From the NCBI RefSeq assembly GCF_010093535.1, contig NW_022985164.1, positions 2,022,287 to 2,086,286 of the forward strand: a stretch of 64,000 bases of DNA, in the 5' to 3' direction. The notes below the pieces were generated by a model, which did not search any database, was not told the origin of the DNA, and was given only the letters and a program-made list of their open reading frames with translations. Shown here piece after piece: positions 1 through 12,200 of this stretch. The DNA comes from Lindgomyces ingoldianus. Lineage: Eukaryota; Ascomycota; Dothideomycetes; Pleosporales; Lindgomycetaceae. The position numbers and the translations under genes were made by a program. Numbering within the stretch: the first letter of the stretch is position 1; each line of letters begins with the position of its first letter.

Positions 1-1715
1 CTCGGACCGTTGCCAAGCCCGACGCAAATCAGGACATTCACAATTGCGGCACAACTCCACAACACATGACGGAAAAGGGGGGATACGACCTTTGGACTCA
101 CTTTCGAATAGGTCGGTTGCGAATTTCTTTGCCCTTCCTACCATTTTACTGCATTCGACCGCATTACGTGCCACTTCTCGACTACGAGAGCACAGTTTCT
201 GAGCGAGCAAACAGACACTCACACCTATTTCCGCTTTTGAACTGAAGGGTCGAGATGCTGGATAGGAGAAGAGTGGAACAGTGGCTCTATTAACCAGCAA
301 TAAACAAAAACTCTATCCACTGAATCCAAACGCGCAATTCAAATCTCGTTAAAGTAGCCCCACGCATCATGCCGCATTTATTATACCAGCAGTATTCCCC
401 TAAAACGAAAATCGTTCCTCTTCCCTTAACAAGCCCACTACTCTCTCTATCCTTCCCCTTTTAATCCACCACTTCTGATACTAACATCATCCCCACCGTT
501 CTCCCTACTCGCCCGAAACCTGTCACATTCCCCACACAACTCACCAGCCAAGCAACCGACCACTCAAATCCAAATACGCTAATGACATAGAGGCGGTGCG
601 TTAGAGTTTTGACAGGCTTCACAACAACTACAGTGGCTTTGGATGCAGCTTTTTCGCGGTTGGCGAACGCGGAAGACAGTGGATACATTACACTGGGTTA
701 GTGGGTGGCAGCATCTCAGTGTGGAGAGTTGTGTAAGAGAGGGAAAAGGGTCGGGGCTTTGGGGAAGAATTATTCTCTAAGTCTCTCATTTCATTCCAGA
801 AAGAGGCGGGCATACGCACATGCTTAGAATTTAAAACGCTTCTGTTCAAGGGCGCTAGAAACCTCCGCGACAGCACACGCTTCAGGGTAGATGTTATCTA
901 ATCTTTAGTTAGTCCTTGCCCCGCCCCGGAATTGATTCCTAGCAAATAGTTTAGAAGCAACACAGGTGCATTGATTAAATTCTGCTTCTGATCATTGACT
1001 CTCTGCTTGCTCATCCGATCCTCAATCGCACGCACTTTCTTAACGTCATAACCACAGCTCCAGAAGGTGTTTGTTGCGCCGTTAACATGTTTTGTGAATC
1101 TCGGCAGCTGTCCACATTCTTGGAAGCTTCGGCGCTGAGCTTTGCGTGGAGGAAGACTAAAGATTATAACATCAGCATTGCGTGGTTGAGTGAATGAGGG
1201 TTGGTCGATTGTTGTGTACCCCTAGCATTAGCGTAGATGGACAAATTGTAGGTAGTACTGTTATGGATAATCAACGCTCTGAATACTGCTTCTTGCAGAC
1301 AGGGAAGGAGGTGCTGGGACGGGAAAGCTGTCAGGATACAATGCTAGCCGTGGAGGTAATGACCGGGGGAACAGAGTGAGAGCACGTCTGGTACTGGGCT
1401 ACAAGGTTCGAGGAGGACGGAGATGGCACTCTTGATGAGTAGAGTGGAAGCAAGCGATGGGCTTTTGATAAGTACATGTATCAACAGGGATCAGAAGTAC
1501 GGATAGAATCTCGATTTAGGAGTAGTCGCGGAAGTGTTGATTTGTCGTCAACCATACGGATGCCACGTTGACGGCATGTGCTGAAAGCGAACCATGGCTG
1601 CTGCATTGCTTGGGCTTGCGTACCTTAGATTAGCTGGATAGCGGTGTGGGTCGCCAAGAGAGGGAAGTTCTGTTCAAGGAGGGGTGTAATGAAAGACTAC
1701 GCTTGATCACCCCCC
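1..1715. other. Left-edge region without a confident gene
   Basis: No long reading frame is convincing here. On the minus strand there are intron-like signals: a GTGCGT donor near 823 followed by CCCACTAACCCAG ending near 686, and a GACTAAC...ATTAG acceptor near 897. They bracket only short open stretches, of about 25 and 75 codons. They could belong to a very small multi-exon gene, a spliced UTR or a non-coding RNA. I could not assemble a protein I would defend. The rest looks like ordinary intergenic DNA. Confidence 0.3.
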
Positions 1716-2420
1716 TCACGTCAGTGCATCCCGCTTCTTCTCTGCAACCACGACCGCGACATCCGTAATGCACCCACCGTTAAACCCTCCCAAATCGTAC
1801 GGACAGCTACTCACCGCACAAACCACATCCTGCAACGCCTCAAACTCGATATAATCCCCAGGCTTGCTACTTCCTAACCTCTTCAAGCTATAATTCGGTG
1901 TATTTTGAAAACAATTAAACGGTTCCGCGATCTCCAAGATATTCTGCATCGCCCAGCCACCCTCGTTCATTGCCTCGAAAATATTCTGCGCACATGACCG
2001 ATGCCCCTTCAACCCTTTCTTGGTATATAAAGAGGGATAGCACGACATGAAGGTCATATCGTGGACTTTGACTGTGTCTGCAGTGACGCGCAGAATCGGG
2101 CGGTCGGCGTTGGTCCACAGACATTCTCCGATACTGGGCTGCACGCCCGAGAGATGGTAACGCGTGTATGCGGTACTCATTTTTTCGAGGAGGGTAAAGG
2201 GGCTAGAGTTCACCCAGGCCATGAAGTCGACGACTTGTTCACCATAGAGATCGATGATGCGGAAGCGAGACCCACGCTGGACGGAGAAGGCGTGGCCGTG
2301 GCCGGCAGGGACGATGTGTTTGGTCAGCGTTGTGTTGGTGCAGAATGTCGAAGGCGTTGAACTGGGCAAGGTGGGAAGGAGGGGTTCGGAGCGGGCCAAG
2401 GGTGAGAGTGGGGCACGCAT
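1716..2420 (-). CDS. DUF1989 (urea carboxylase-associated) family protein
   Basis: Single-exon frame of 234 residues starting at the ATG at 2420. The body matches the DUF1989 family: an N-terminal beta-rich stretch with HIVPAGHGHAF and RIIDLYGEQVVDFMA, a central MTFMSCYPSLYTKKG region, and the characteristic end KPGDYIEFEALQDVV followed by NGGCITDVAVVV. In bacteria such proteins sit beside urea carboxylase and are linked to urea or guanidine-type metabolism. In fungi their biochemical role is unclear, so the function is open here. No urea-metabolism gene lies next to it; the neighbour is an iron transporter. The length is normal for a fungal member and I see no break. Confidence 0.85.
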   Translation of the reverse strand: MRAPLSPLARSEPLLPTLPSSTPSTFCTNTTLTKHIVPAGHGHAFSVQRGSRFRIIDLYGEQVVDFMAWVNSSPFTLLEKMSTAYTRYHLSGVQPSIGECLWTNADRPILRVTADTVKVHDMTFMSCYPSLYTKKGLKGHRSCAQNIFEAMNEGGWAMQNILEIAEPFNCFQNTPNYSLKRLGSSKPGDYIEFEALQDVVCAVSSCPYDLGGFNGGCITDVAVVVAEKKRDALT

Positions 2421-2788
2421 GGTGAGATAGGGCGTTACGGTGGATTGTAGCTAGGAGAGGGTCAATTGGAGGGAAGTGATATGGCACTATGAGAAGGAGA
2501 GAAATTGTGCTCGAGAGGCTGCGGAGTGGTGTTGGCAGGCTATGTTGATAGCTGGGGACATGACCTGATGATGCTGGACAGCTTCGAGTTCGCTTAGAGT
2601 TGCAGTTTCCGACAACCTTTGAAGTGAATGGCAAGTAGTTTACATTACCCCTATGATATATTGCTCGATCTCCAACACCACACTCATCCATCTGATGCTG
2701 TTTACGCTTGCACTACTCAAATTTGCTTCACTATTTTAGTCTCCCGGCCTGGCTCCCGGCCTGGCTCCCGATCCACCGCCGTCCGCAC

Positions 2789-3915
2789 CTACTCCTTCCC
2801 CTTTGAATCTACATCTACAGGGTGCAATCTATCAATTCCCCTCACAATACCATAACTGGCAGCGGCAGCTAACACACCAACAGCCAACGTCTGCACTGCA
2901 CTCCACACGGCGCCTTTTCTCGTCGTGCCCGTAACAATAGCCTTTACAAAGCCAAAACTAAGTAGCATGACAACGGTAATGCCAATGGAAACAAACAGCG
3001 CCTTCGAAACGTCCTGGATGGCGAAGTAAGGAATCATAGGAATTAAGCCACCGAGAAAGTACGAGAGGCCCATGACGAGGGCGCTAATGTAGAGCCGGGA
3101 GATGGCTGGTGCAGTGAGGTTGAGTTCAAATTGCATCATAAACTGTATCCATTTGTTAACTATTGTTTCCTGGAAGGCATAGCTAGAGACAGGAATTACA
3201 TCGCGCGAGCTGAAGCCCTTGTCGATGAAGAACTTAATCTCATCTTACGATGCAAGAAGCGAGAGAAAACAAGAACATACCCTAACCCAGCTCTCCTTAT
3301 CGCCCTTAAGCTCCTCCAATAATGGTTTCACGCTGTCACGTTTGATCCCGTAAGGTTCGAAGATTTCGTAAATCTCCTCTTCCTCCGCTTCCGGCATTTC
3401 CTCGACTTCTTTACGCTCACGTGCTTCCTCGACTTCGTAGTGTTTTCTTTCTGTGAGAGCGGCGAGATAGGCACCAAGACCCATTGATATCGCGCCTGCG
3501 AAGAGCTCGGCCAGTCCGCCAATGATGACGAGACGGGAGGATCCGATGCTAGGGGAGGTCAGGAGGGATATTCATTTGGAGCAGCTTAGTGAAATGGCTC
3601 TGGATTTAGAAGAAGTTGAACTGGAATACCATCTAGGGGAGGCATTCGAAAGGGAAAGGGGTTCATATTCACGCACCTACTTAACCCAGCCGTGAGCGCA
3701 AATGGCACCGTCAAGCCATCCGCAAACCCAATAATGGCGTCCCGCACAACAGCCCCGTTCTCTGTGTGTCTCTCCGCATGGGGATAAGCCTCGAAGCTCA
3801 TGCCTTGTCGTTCTGTAATGGCATGTGGGGCCACTGCAGTCGTTTCTGAACGATTGTCCGGGGTGTCGTGAGTGCCTTTGGGCTCGAGCTCCATTGCTGT
3901 TTCGGTGGTGGCCAT
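2789..3915 (-). CDS. CCC1/VIT1-family vacuolar iron (Fe/Mn) transporter
   Basis: Three exons: 3677-3915, 3281-3548 and 2789-3142 (minus strand), 286 residues, with all junctions in frame. The product has the CCC1/VIT1 layout: an acidic, soluble N-terminus, a first membrane segment containing RDAIIGFADGLTVPFALTAGL, a second segment with SSRLVIIGGLAELFAGAISMG and GAYLA, a charged cytoplasmic loop rich in Glu (the family's metal-binding domain), then FMMQFELNL and three further hydrophobic segments. The family moves cytosolic Fe2+ (and Mn2+) into the vacuole in exchange for protons. In other fungi it is regulated by iron status; I see no clear regulatory site here. The length is typical. Confidence 0.92.
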
Positions 3916-4932
3916 TACATTGAGGAATAAAGGACAGAAAGGGAGTAGTTGGGTGCTTAGCTGGTGGTTGCAATGGGAAGGAAGAGGCTTGATATATAGC
4001 GGGAGGAGGGGCGTAGGAGGTAGAGAGAGGGATATGTGTTAAAAACGGGACAATCTTCTTCAATGTCCAGGTTCTTCCCGTTTGTAACAGTGAATAACAC
4101 CAATATTGGATAGAGTAATGGAACGGCAACCAAGCAGTGACAGCCCACGTGGTCTAGTCCTGTCCTCGTAAGATTACAAGAACGACACCAGTAACGTTGC
4201 ACTTTCAATAACCACAAGCAAAAGGATTAACAATTCTGGACACACCGCGCTGCTACAGCGCTCTCTATTTAAGAAAAATTCCTTCTTCCAATGTTGTGGT
4301 GTCGAGGATATCAGATGTACTCATCCTGTCATTATCAGATCGTACCCAGCCAATGAAAGCGCACTCATTTCAAAGCAACCTTGGCTGCTGCAAGACAAAA
4401 CGTGAAAGGGCACAAAGAAGGAAGATGGTCTTACGCGATGAGGTGCACAAGGTTTGAAGTGTGGAGTTTGTGCTTTTCTTGGCTAGCTGAGGTAACGGTG
4501 ACGTGAGGAACCTGAAGGAGCTACCTCAGCCAGCAAAGTTGAACATCCTCGAGGGTTGCATTGGACTTTCATTAATTTTGATTGCGGTAGGGAACTGTGC
4601 TTTAAATTGTTTGTCGGCATCAAGACGAGCTTCAGAGTGTACAAACGTACAACTGTTCAACTTCGCAAAGAGTGCTCCAAGCTCCACAGTATATAGCAAA
4701 CAATAGTCTGCACAAATAGAACCACACGAGCATGTCGCACACGGCGTTTTGGGTATCAAGACCAGAGAATCGCGAATGAGCTTTAACTAAACCAGATCCC
4801 CAAAACTCGAACTACCGGAGAAGCGCCGACTAAGGTCTACGCTACATGGTACTGCATAGACAAGCAGGCTAACTATACACTCGAATTATATGTCATCCGT
4901 CCACGAAAGTACGTTTACCGGAGGTTTACGGG
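3916..4932. other. Intergenic region between CCC1 and the TPP1-like gene
   Basis: About 1 kb holding the promoter of the iron transporter and the downstream region of the TPP1-like gene. The short open frames on both strands overlap one another and resemble no known family. No RNA gene or repeat seen. Confidence 0.5.
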
Positions 4933-7900
4933 TCATTGAAGTCTACTTGCATTAGCTAACTTGATCACATGAGAGAATTTACGACCTAGCCATTGGTGGC
5001 TTACATTGTTTGAATTGCCACCGCGCAAAGACGCGAGACTCTGATGTGCTTTGACAAACTCACGAAACCGTTGTCCCGGCTCACCAATATCCGTCGTTTC
5101 GGTCAGATATACACGATCATGGCTGCTACTGATATTGGCTGTTGAAGCGCCATACGTGGAGTGACATGTGCTGGTGGCTTTCGCTACTCGCACGTCACTC
5201 TGATTAGAATGAGTGTAGGCTCGGGAGAAGGTGTCCATATCTTCAATGGGCTTTTTGGGGAGCGAATCCCGCGGACGGTCTCGCTCTTGGCGTGAAGCTG
5301 GAGAGCTAGTACTGTGATTTTGGCTGCCCGAAGTCCAGGGAAGAGACCGTCTGGTCGGCTTGCAGCCTTGGTCCAAAGTGGAGGGCGGATTCGGTGCTTG
5401 TGGTCGATCTTCATACTCTCCTATGGCCTGTAAAAGTGAATCGAGACCTTTAATAATGCCTTTCCTGTAGACTAAATTCTGGACGTGATCCTTGTAGAAG
5501 CGGTCATATGAGACCCACGTCTTCCCCGCACCCATACATTTCGCCACGTAATCTTTGAACTCTATGCGGTCCCGAATGATGTAGTCATCCCATTGGTGCC
5601 TTGGAACCACTGTACCCAGAGATGCGAGATTGAGTAATGTCTTGCATTGGTTGATAAAGTGATCCCAACTTCCAGTGTAGTCTGGGTAGGCGCTCCTGAA
5701 CATTTCGAAAACTGTAGAAGATTCCGTGTCGGTTTCAATTTTGAGGGCTTGTAGCTTCAACGGCTCCATTCCGTGTGCTGCTATCGACTGGACCAGGGAA
5801 CACTCCCGTCTTGCATCTGTAAATGTTCGTTGCGTCTTGGGAAACTGCTTTTCGGGGTTCTGCAAGTTCTCATCTTCTTTCGCAAAACTTTGGGAGGAAT
5901 CAGAAGGAGGGGGGTGGGGACAAGGAATCCTACGCCTATGACCGCTAGTAGGATCAGTTCCGAGCTCTACTCGGATACGTTGTACCGCTTCCTTTTTCTG
6001 CCGTTGGAAAGATGCGATTGGATCTTGCGTCAGTGGCTCCGCCCCTCCAAAATCAACAATCTTGATCTCTCTTCTCTTTGTGCGAGGCAAAGTAGCCTTT
6101 GACGGGGAATCGTTTAACTTTCGCTTGCTGGGGATAGAATCCGAACCAAATACCTCCACCGCTTCCGGGTGTGGAGACGGAGCGGATGTGCCAGCCGTCC
6201 GTGGAAGATGGGATGCCATGTGCCCAGGTTGAGAAGATAGATCCAGCGGTGGCATCTGTGCTGATGCTGGGCTCGGTTCTTCTTGGGCAGTTTGCAAGTT
6301 TAAAGCTGTTTCAAGCCCTGGGGATACTTGCTGCTTCGTGTCCAGTTGCGAGGAGAGGGCGGAAGGCCGGATATGCTCTAGTTCCGGCGATGCATCTCTC
6401 ATCAAAACGTCGCTGTCGTTAGTCGATTGGAAGTGAACATGTTTCATCCCATGTACCCAGGGTTCGGAAATAGAGGACGAAGGACGACGTGTATCTCCTG
6501 TATTAGCGAGACCGAGGCCAGTATTAGATGCTGAGGACCGAGGTTGTTCATAAGTGCTGTATACTATGGAAGTCGGTGTTGTTTCCTTGGATGTGCTACT
6601 CGATGTTTGATTTTCAGTTGAGACTAGGGGAGTAGATTGTCCGTTCTTGTCCTTCAAGCATGGAGTCTCATTAACATGTAATATAGGCCGCACAGGGGCA
6701 CCCTCCGAACGCATTACAGGATCGTCAGCCGTCCGGATAACAGGCTCTCCCTTTGCCAAACCCTGGTCTTGGCCAAGCCCTTGTGGGACAGAAACTTCCA
6801 TATCGTCATCCGAATCATGTGAAGCCATGGGAATGTCTTGCTCTTCAGCGACAGGTGGCGATGATGCCGGTTGTTCCATGTGCTCATCGTTCGATGAAAG
6901 TACGGATGTACTGTGCCGAGATGGATGGAGTATAGCGTCCCCATTCGTGTCATTTTGATCTAATGTCTTTTGAGGACTTCCGAAACTACTGTCTGAAGGG
7001 AGTCCATGATGTATCCGAGATCGGAGTTGGGGCGGCTCGGGACTTGAAGGCCATGATATCACGTCAGAGGATGGCTCCTGTTGGAAAGGGAATTCAGCGT
7101 CAAGGACTATTGAAGGCTTCTCAGCGTCTGAACCTGACTCTTCCTCCGTGTCCATCTCCGACTCGGAGGTCTCCACATCGACAGAGGTAGTAAGCTCCTC
7201 TTTCTGGATCTTGAGGTCCTGCCCAGCCCGTTCATCAAGCTCGATCAGAATCCCAATCGGAATGTTAGCGTCGGGGAACCGGTGTGGGGGTGCTGGCTTT
7301 TGCCACGCTCATCTTTGTCAGCCTCTAGAAGACATTTTTTGATGCGAGAAACCTACATTCTGGCTTGGACAACAGTTTTCGCTGGTCTTTGGCCACAATC
7401 ACAGCATCATGAATAAATTCTAAATCCTGAAGGTGGTTAGTAGCCACATACTGATTCGGTTGCAAAGGGTGAATTACCCGCATCCAATCACATTCGGAAT
7501 CGTATATGCCTTGCGGAGAGTCATGCTCAAAAGTCCATCCCTGCTACCGGTTAGCTCCCGAAAGATCACAACAAGATGTCACTCTCACCGCCATCCATAC
7601 AGCCTCCGAGAGGCCAAGTTCGTGACCAACGTGCAAGTCATGCTTAATTGACGGATTACAAGGTGGGTCTGCTTGCTCTTCTTCGTCTCCATCATGGATG
7701 ATCACGGTCTCTTCATTAAGGCGCACGACCTAAAACATTAGTATACGGGGTTGGATGCATTAGAGGGAATTACCGTGTCTATGCTACAACCGTCAGGGAG
7801 TTTGGAGTTGTGCTGAACTGTGGTAGCCTGGCTAAATATTTCCTTCAAATCAATGTCATCTCTAGGGATTTTATCTTTACTCTGCAGCGGCCGCTCCTCG

Positions 7901-8745
7901 AATACTCCATTTCGTGAAGGATCGACATCACTTGTTGCGCGGAAAGCAACTGGACGTCGATGGATGAGGTTGAGAAGATCCTGGTGGGTTGTAGCCGAGG
8001 TATGCTTGGCCGGTTGCGAGCCTTCCTTTCTAGTATTCGGCGGTGGTATAGGTGGGACCGCCTGCGTCCCGAACGGCAGCTGCGAATCCTGTGTAGCGTC
8101 ACCCATATTGTCACCGACGCTAGCCAGTGGCAGTGGCCGATAGAGCACCGGCAGCTTCTCCTCCTTTTGTTTCATTCGAATATCTTGGATCTTCTCCATC
8201 CACTTCTTAGCGGATGGCGACGAATTTACAGGCACCGGGCGGCCTATAGACGGCACTTTTTGGCCGTCTCGCCAGTCAACGCCTTTGAGAAGTAGCGTGA
8301 GTTTGCGACTGGGAGGTCCGAATGTGGCAATCCTGAGCGCAAAATCGTGAATCGATATTATAGCCGTAAGATGGTTTTCGACACATCTTTTGCCGCCGTA
8401 CCGCGTGCGGAGAGTCTGCTTGCACTCAGGAGAGACTCGAGCTTCGACTGAAGAGATGCCGTCTGAGATGATCAATGGAGCGGTCTATGCTTGTGATGGT
8501 CAGTGTCAAAGTCACGATAGATAGGACGGCAAGGACGGCTCGTTCACCTGGAGGACCTGCACGTTGCGAGCGTCGGCTGTTTCCTCCTGAAAGATTATGT
8601 CGAAGTTACTTTCGTCCTCGTGACACACGCCTGCCCAGCCAGCTACTTGTCCGCGGCGATTATCGTATTTATGTTCTAGCCAAATAGCACTCTGCGCAAG
8701 TCCTCTTTCAATTGTCTGCCCGAGCCAGGGCACGAGAGAGTCCAT
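4933..8745 (-). CDS. Shelterin TPP1/Tpz1-like protein with Est3-type OB fold
   Basis: Six exons: 8548-8745, 7774-8484, 7589-7729, 7478-7543, 7357-7426 and 4933-7307. All are in phase, giving about 1186 residues. The start is the ATG at 8745, giving MDSLVPWL; a PW(L/I) motif near the N-terminus is typical of TPP1/Est3 OB folds. The first ~170 residues look like that fold (GRGQ-type strand VAGWAGVCHED, then PLIISDGISSVEARVS and HDFALRIATFG). A long Ser/Pro/Glu-rich disordered middle follows. Near residue 960 there is a conserved-looking helical block (FRSAYPDYTGSWDHFINQC, later WDDYIIRDRIEFKDYV). In fission yeast Tpz1 links Pot1 to the rest of shelterin and recruits telomerase. Assignment rests on pattern recognition only. 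One acceptor (GATGAG at 7307) is weak but is the only one that keeps the frame. Confidence 0.65.
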
Positions 8746-9222
8746 AATGCTGCGCAACAGCCGTGGTGGAGCTGTGCAGTGCTGATTTGGTAGTCTCGGT
8801 CTCGGTCTCGGTCTGCGGGGTGCGCATTGGTGACGCGACGGGCCGGCTTGGCAGTTCCGCGTCCACGTGATGCGTTCCGGGCTGCGTCATCACATCCCGA
8901 GGACTAAGTTACATTCACCGACGCTTAAGCTCCGCCAGCTCGACCGCATGCATCCATGGATCGCCATCCTCGTCCACATCACCCACCTCACTCACCAGCA
9001 CCACCAACATCACACCGCCCGTTCACGTGCCCGTACTCTCCATAAAAGGCTTGGGGCAATATTTCCACTATTGCTGCTGCCTCTGATGCTGAACTGCGAA
9101 CCCCCCACACCTGATGCTGCTCCTCGACGAGTGCTGGCACCTCCCGCCTCCATCCTTCCAGTGCCTCGCCGCCTGCGCCGCTTCCCGTAGAGATCCCCGG
9201 CGTCCACGCTGCCGATATCATC
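8746..9222. promoter_or_regulatory. Divergent promoter of TPP1-like gene and FAB1
   Basis: About 480 bp separates two divergent start codons (8745 minus, 9223 plus). It contains two CACGTG E-box cores (near 8866 and 9025) and a short hexamer repeat. No TATA-like element stands out. Promoter identity is inferred from position only. Confidence 0.5.
8794..8814. repeat. Short hexamer repeat (TCTCGG)
   Basis: About 3.5 tandem copies of TCTCGG in the divergent promoter between the TPP1-like gene and FAB1, on the 5' side of the TPP1-like start. It is probably a neutral simple repeat. Confidence 0.85.
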
Positions 9223-12200
9223 ATGGCTAAAGACTCCCGCGGCTCTCTCCAGCACACGCTGGACCACATACACACGTCTGCCTCGCGCTCAGAGGTCCTG
9301 ACAACCTTTGACGACCTAGCAGCCCCTGCAGTGTCGTCCTCTGTGACCGAAGTCAAAGCTATTGAGCTGGTGCAGGGGGGTTTTAGTGGCCTTTACAGCC
9401 GCATCAAGGCCTCCGTGGGAGGTGTGAAGGAGAACGGTGTTGACACTGCAGACGATGCAGTTGTTGGAGGCAGTAAGAATAAGGCCGCGACAAAAGCGGG
9501 GCAGACTCCGAAAAGCCCCACTAATACGGCTGTGTCGTCCCCCGTTGTAGTCTCGGTGCCCTCCTCGAGGCTGCAATCGCCCCTCGTAGCAATCTTCCCC
9601 GACAATCCGCTGCCACCCTCACGGGACTCGAACGTGTCCAGCTCCGCTGTGTCGACGAGGCCGTCGAATGGTTCTAAATCTTCGCTTGCCACGACCAGGT
9701 CGAGGCCGTCAATAACCTCGAGCGCTGACCCTGCTAAAGCATCTAGGGACGACGATCCCTATACCCAGAGCCCCGTCAGCTCCCACTCCAAAGCACCGAG
9801 CGCATCCGCCCTTGATCCGCCTGCAAAGGCTGTCTCGTCAATCATGACGCCCTCCCTATCTCAAACCAAAGAATCGCCCCGGCACGCACCCGTCCAAGAC
9901 GAGCCTTTTCGACCCCAAAAAGGCGACATGGATCTTAGGGATGAAGAAAGCGATACGACCGAAGACGATCTCGTCATGGTGGATGGTGGAGGCTTTGCCA
10001 ATGACAACGCCAGATTTGCCTTCTCCCCGGAAGGTCCGAACGATGGATTAGCAAGTATCAATTCTCGCGCAGAGCACCAGTACAGGTCTTCTTCGTCCGC
10101 CACCAAAGGGGACACTTCCGATACTGTATCTGAAATTACTGGGATTCCCCGTTATACGACAAATGCTCAGACGCCAATGCTCGCTCCAGCACCGCAACGT
10201 CCCCAATTGGTCCAGGTTGGCCCCTCACACTTACCAGGATATCGGCCTTCAAGAGCATCCTCGTCCGATGGCTTAAGCTCCATCATAACGTCAACGACGG
10301 TCCGGAGTCCGGGAATCCCACCGATTGAGGAAGCGAAGCAGCTACCCAAACCATCGTCTAATAACCTCCCTAACAATGCCTTCTCGCAGATGCGGAGGAA
10401 GATCCTGGACCGAGAATTCTGGATGAGAGACGAGAATGCGAAGGACTGCTTCAACTGTGGAGATGCCTTTTCCACTTTTCGACGGAAACATCATTGCCGT
10501 ACTTGTGGACAGATTTTTGATGCCAAGTGCACGTCTCTGGTGTCTGGTAAAATGTTTGGACAATCCGGAAACCTTCGCGTTTGTAAACCGTGCGAAGCCA
10601 TCATTTACGGCAATGAGGACGACTCTTCCGATTATACAGATGACGGAGACCAGGGCTCTCTCTATGAGCAAGATGAACCACTGGAGCTCGGACAGGGCCA
10701 GTTCGACCCTTCAGAGAGTGACCATACGAAGATTGGCACACCAACAATTAGCATTCCCATGTCACGAAAAGCAGGTAGCGAGAAGAAACGTCGATCTGCT
10801 GTGATTGAAGTCGCCCCTCCCACCCTTGCACGCCCTAGCTCCTCGAGATCGCTCCGCTCCCTGAGTGGTAGACCGCGATCTTCAAGCCATAAACGTCACC
10901 ACTCTCGTCACCAACACATGCGCAACGTTAGATATGATGATCGGGCGCCATTTCACCAGCACGGCTTTGAGATTGGCCGCAACCGGTCGAATCTACCCGC
11001 ATTCCATCATGACAACATTATTGACCCAGACCTCGCACCTTTCATGTCGGATGAAGACTCTAGCGAAGAAGAGCAGGCAAGCATTTTTGCAGCCCTGAGA
11101 GGAGACTCGCCTTCACATGCTAGCCTGGATAGTGAAAGGAGCGGTCTTGGCGGGCTTTTCGCGGCCATGAGGAAGGGAAAGTCTAGAACTGGTGACCGAA
11201 GCGTAGTCAGCGGAGGTCATGCGCGGGATACCGACAATGCTAGCGTCACAAGTCGTCACGTCAACCGTAATTCACGGAGACGAAACCTTAGCGTTAGCAG
11301 TGTTGCTCACCCAAGGCCTTCACCTAAACGTTCCAAAAGTAATAGCCTACTTAGGTCATTCGGCCCTAGCCTTGGAGGTACGGGTTCAATAGTGCAGTCA
11401 CCTACCCCGCTACCCCAACCTCAACCAATGCTTCCTTCAGGGTCGAAGATTACACGTAGTGCCTCGATGCGTGGTGGAAATGCCCCTGCCATTGAATTGA
11501 ATCAAGCGAGTCTGGAGCATGTACGGAAGCTGTTGAAGCAGTTGCTCCAGGATGCTGCTATACCGTCTGTTTCGAGCTGGGAGAAGGCACTCATGCCAAT
11601 CTTGTTGCAGTGTACAGACGATGTCAATCCCGACGTTCAACGGCACGACGATATTGATATTCGGCACTATATTAAGCTCAAGAAAATTCCTGGAGGCAAG
11701 CCTAGCGATACATCTTACGTTTCTGGTGTTGTATTCACCAAGAACATCGCTCTGAAAAGTATGCCGCGCAGCATACCGAACCCGAGGATCATTTGTGTCA
11801 CCTTTGCAATCGAATACGCTCGTCACCAGGCGCACTTCCTGAGCCTAGAGCCGGTCATTGCTCAGGAACGAGAGTATCTTCGTAACCTTGTGAGTCGGAT
11901 CGCCGCCTTGCAACCTCATGTCTTGCTCGTGGAACGCAATGTGTCTGGTCTTGCGCTTGAGTTCCTGGAGCAGGCGGGCATTGCGGTCGCCTACAACGTT
12001 AAATTCAGCGTGTTGAATGCCGTGGCAAGGTGTACAAATACCCGGATGATTTCTTCAGTGGACAAGCTAGCCATTGACCCATCTCAACTTGGACGCTGCG
12101 AGAGTTTCGATGTCAAAACATATGTGCACAAGAATAGTAGAAAGACTTACATATACCTCTCTGGGTGTCAGCGAGAGTTGGGCTGTACAATCGTTCTCCG

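Noticed and set aside
9316..9692. Antisense frames in FAB1
   Set aside because: They overlap the clearly conserved kinase gene and match no family.
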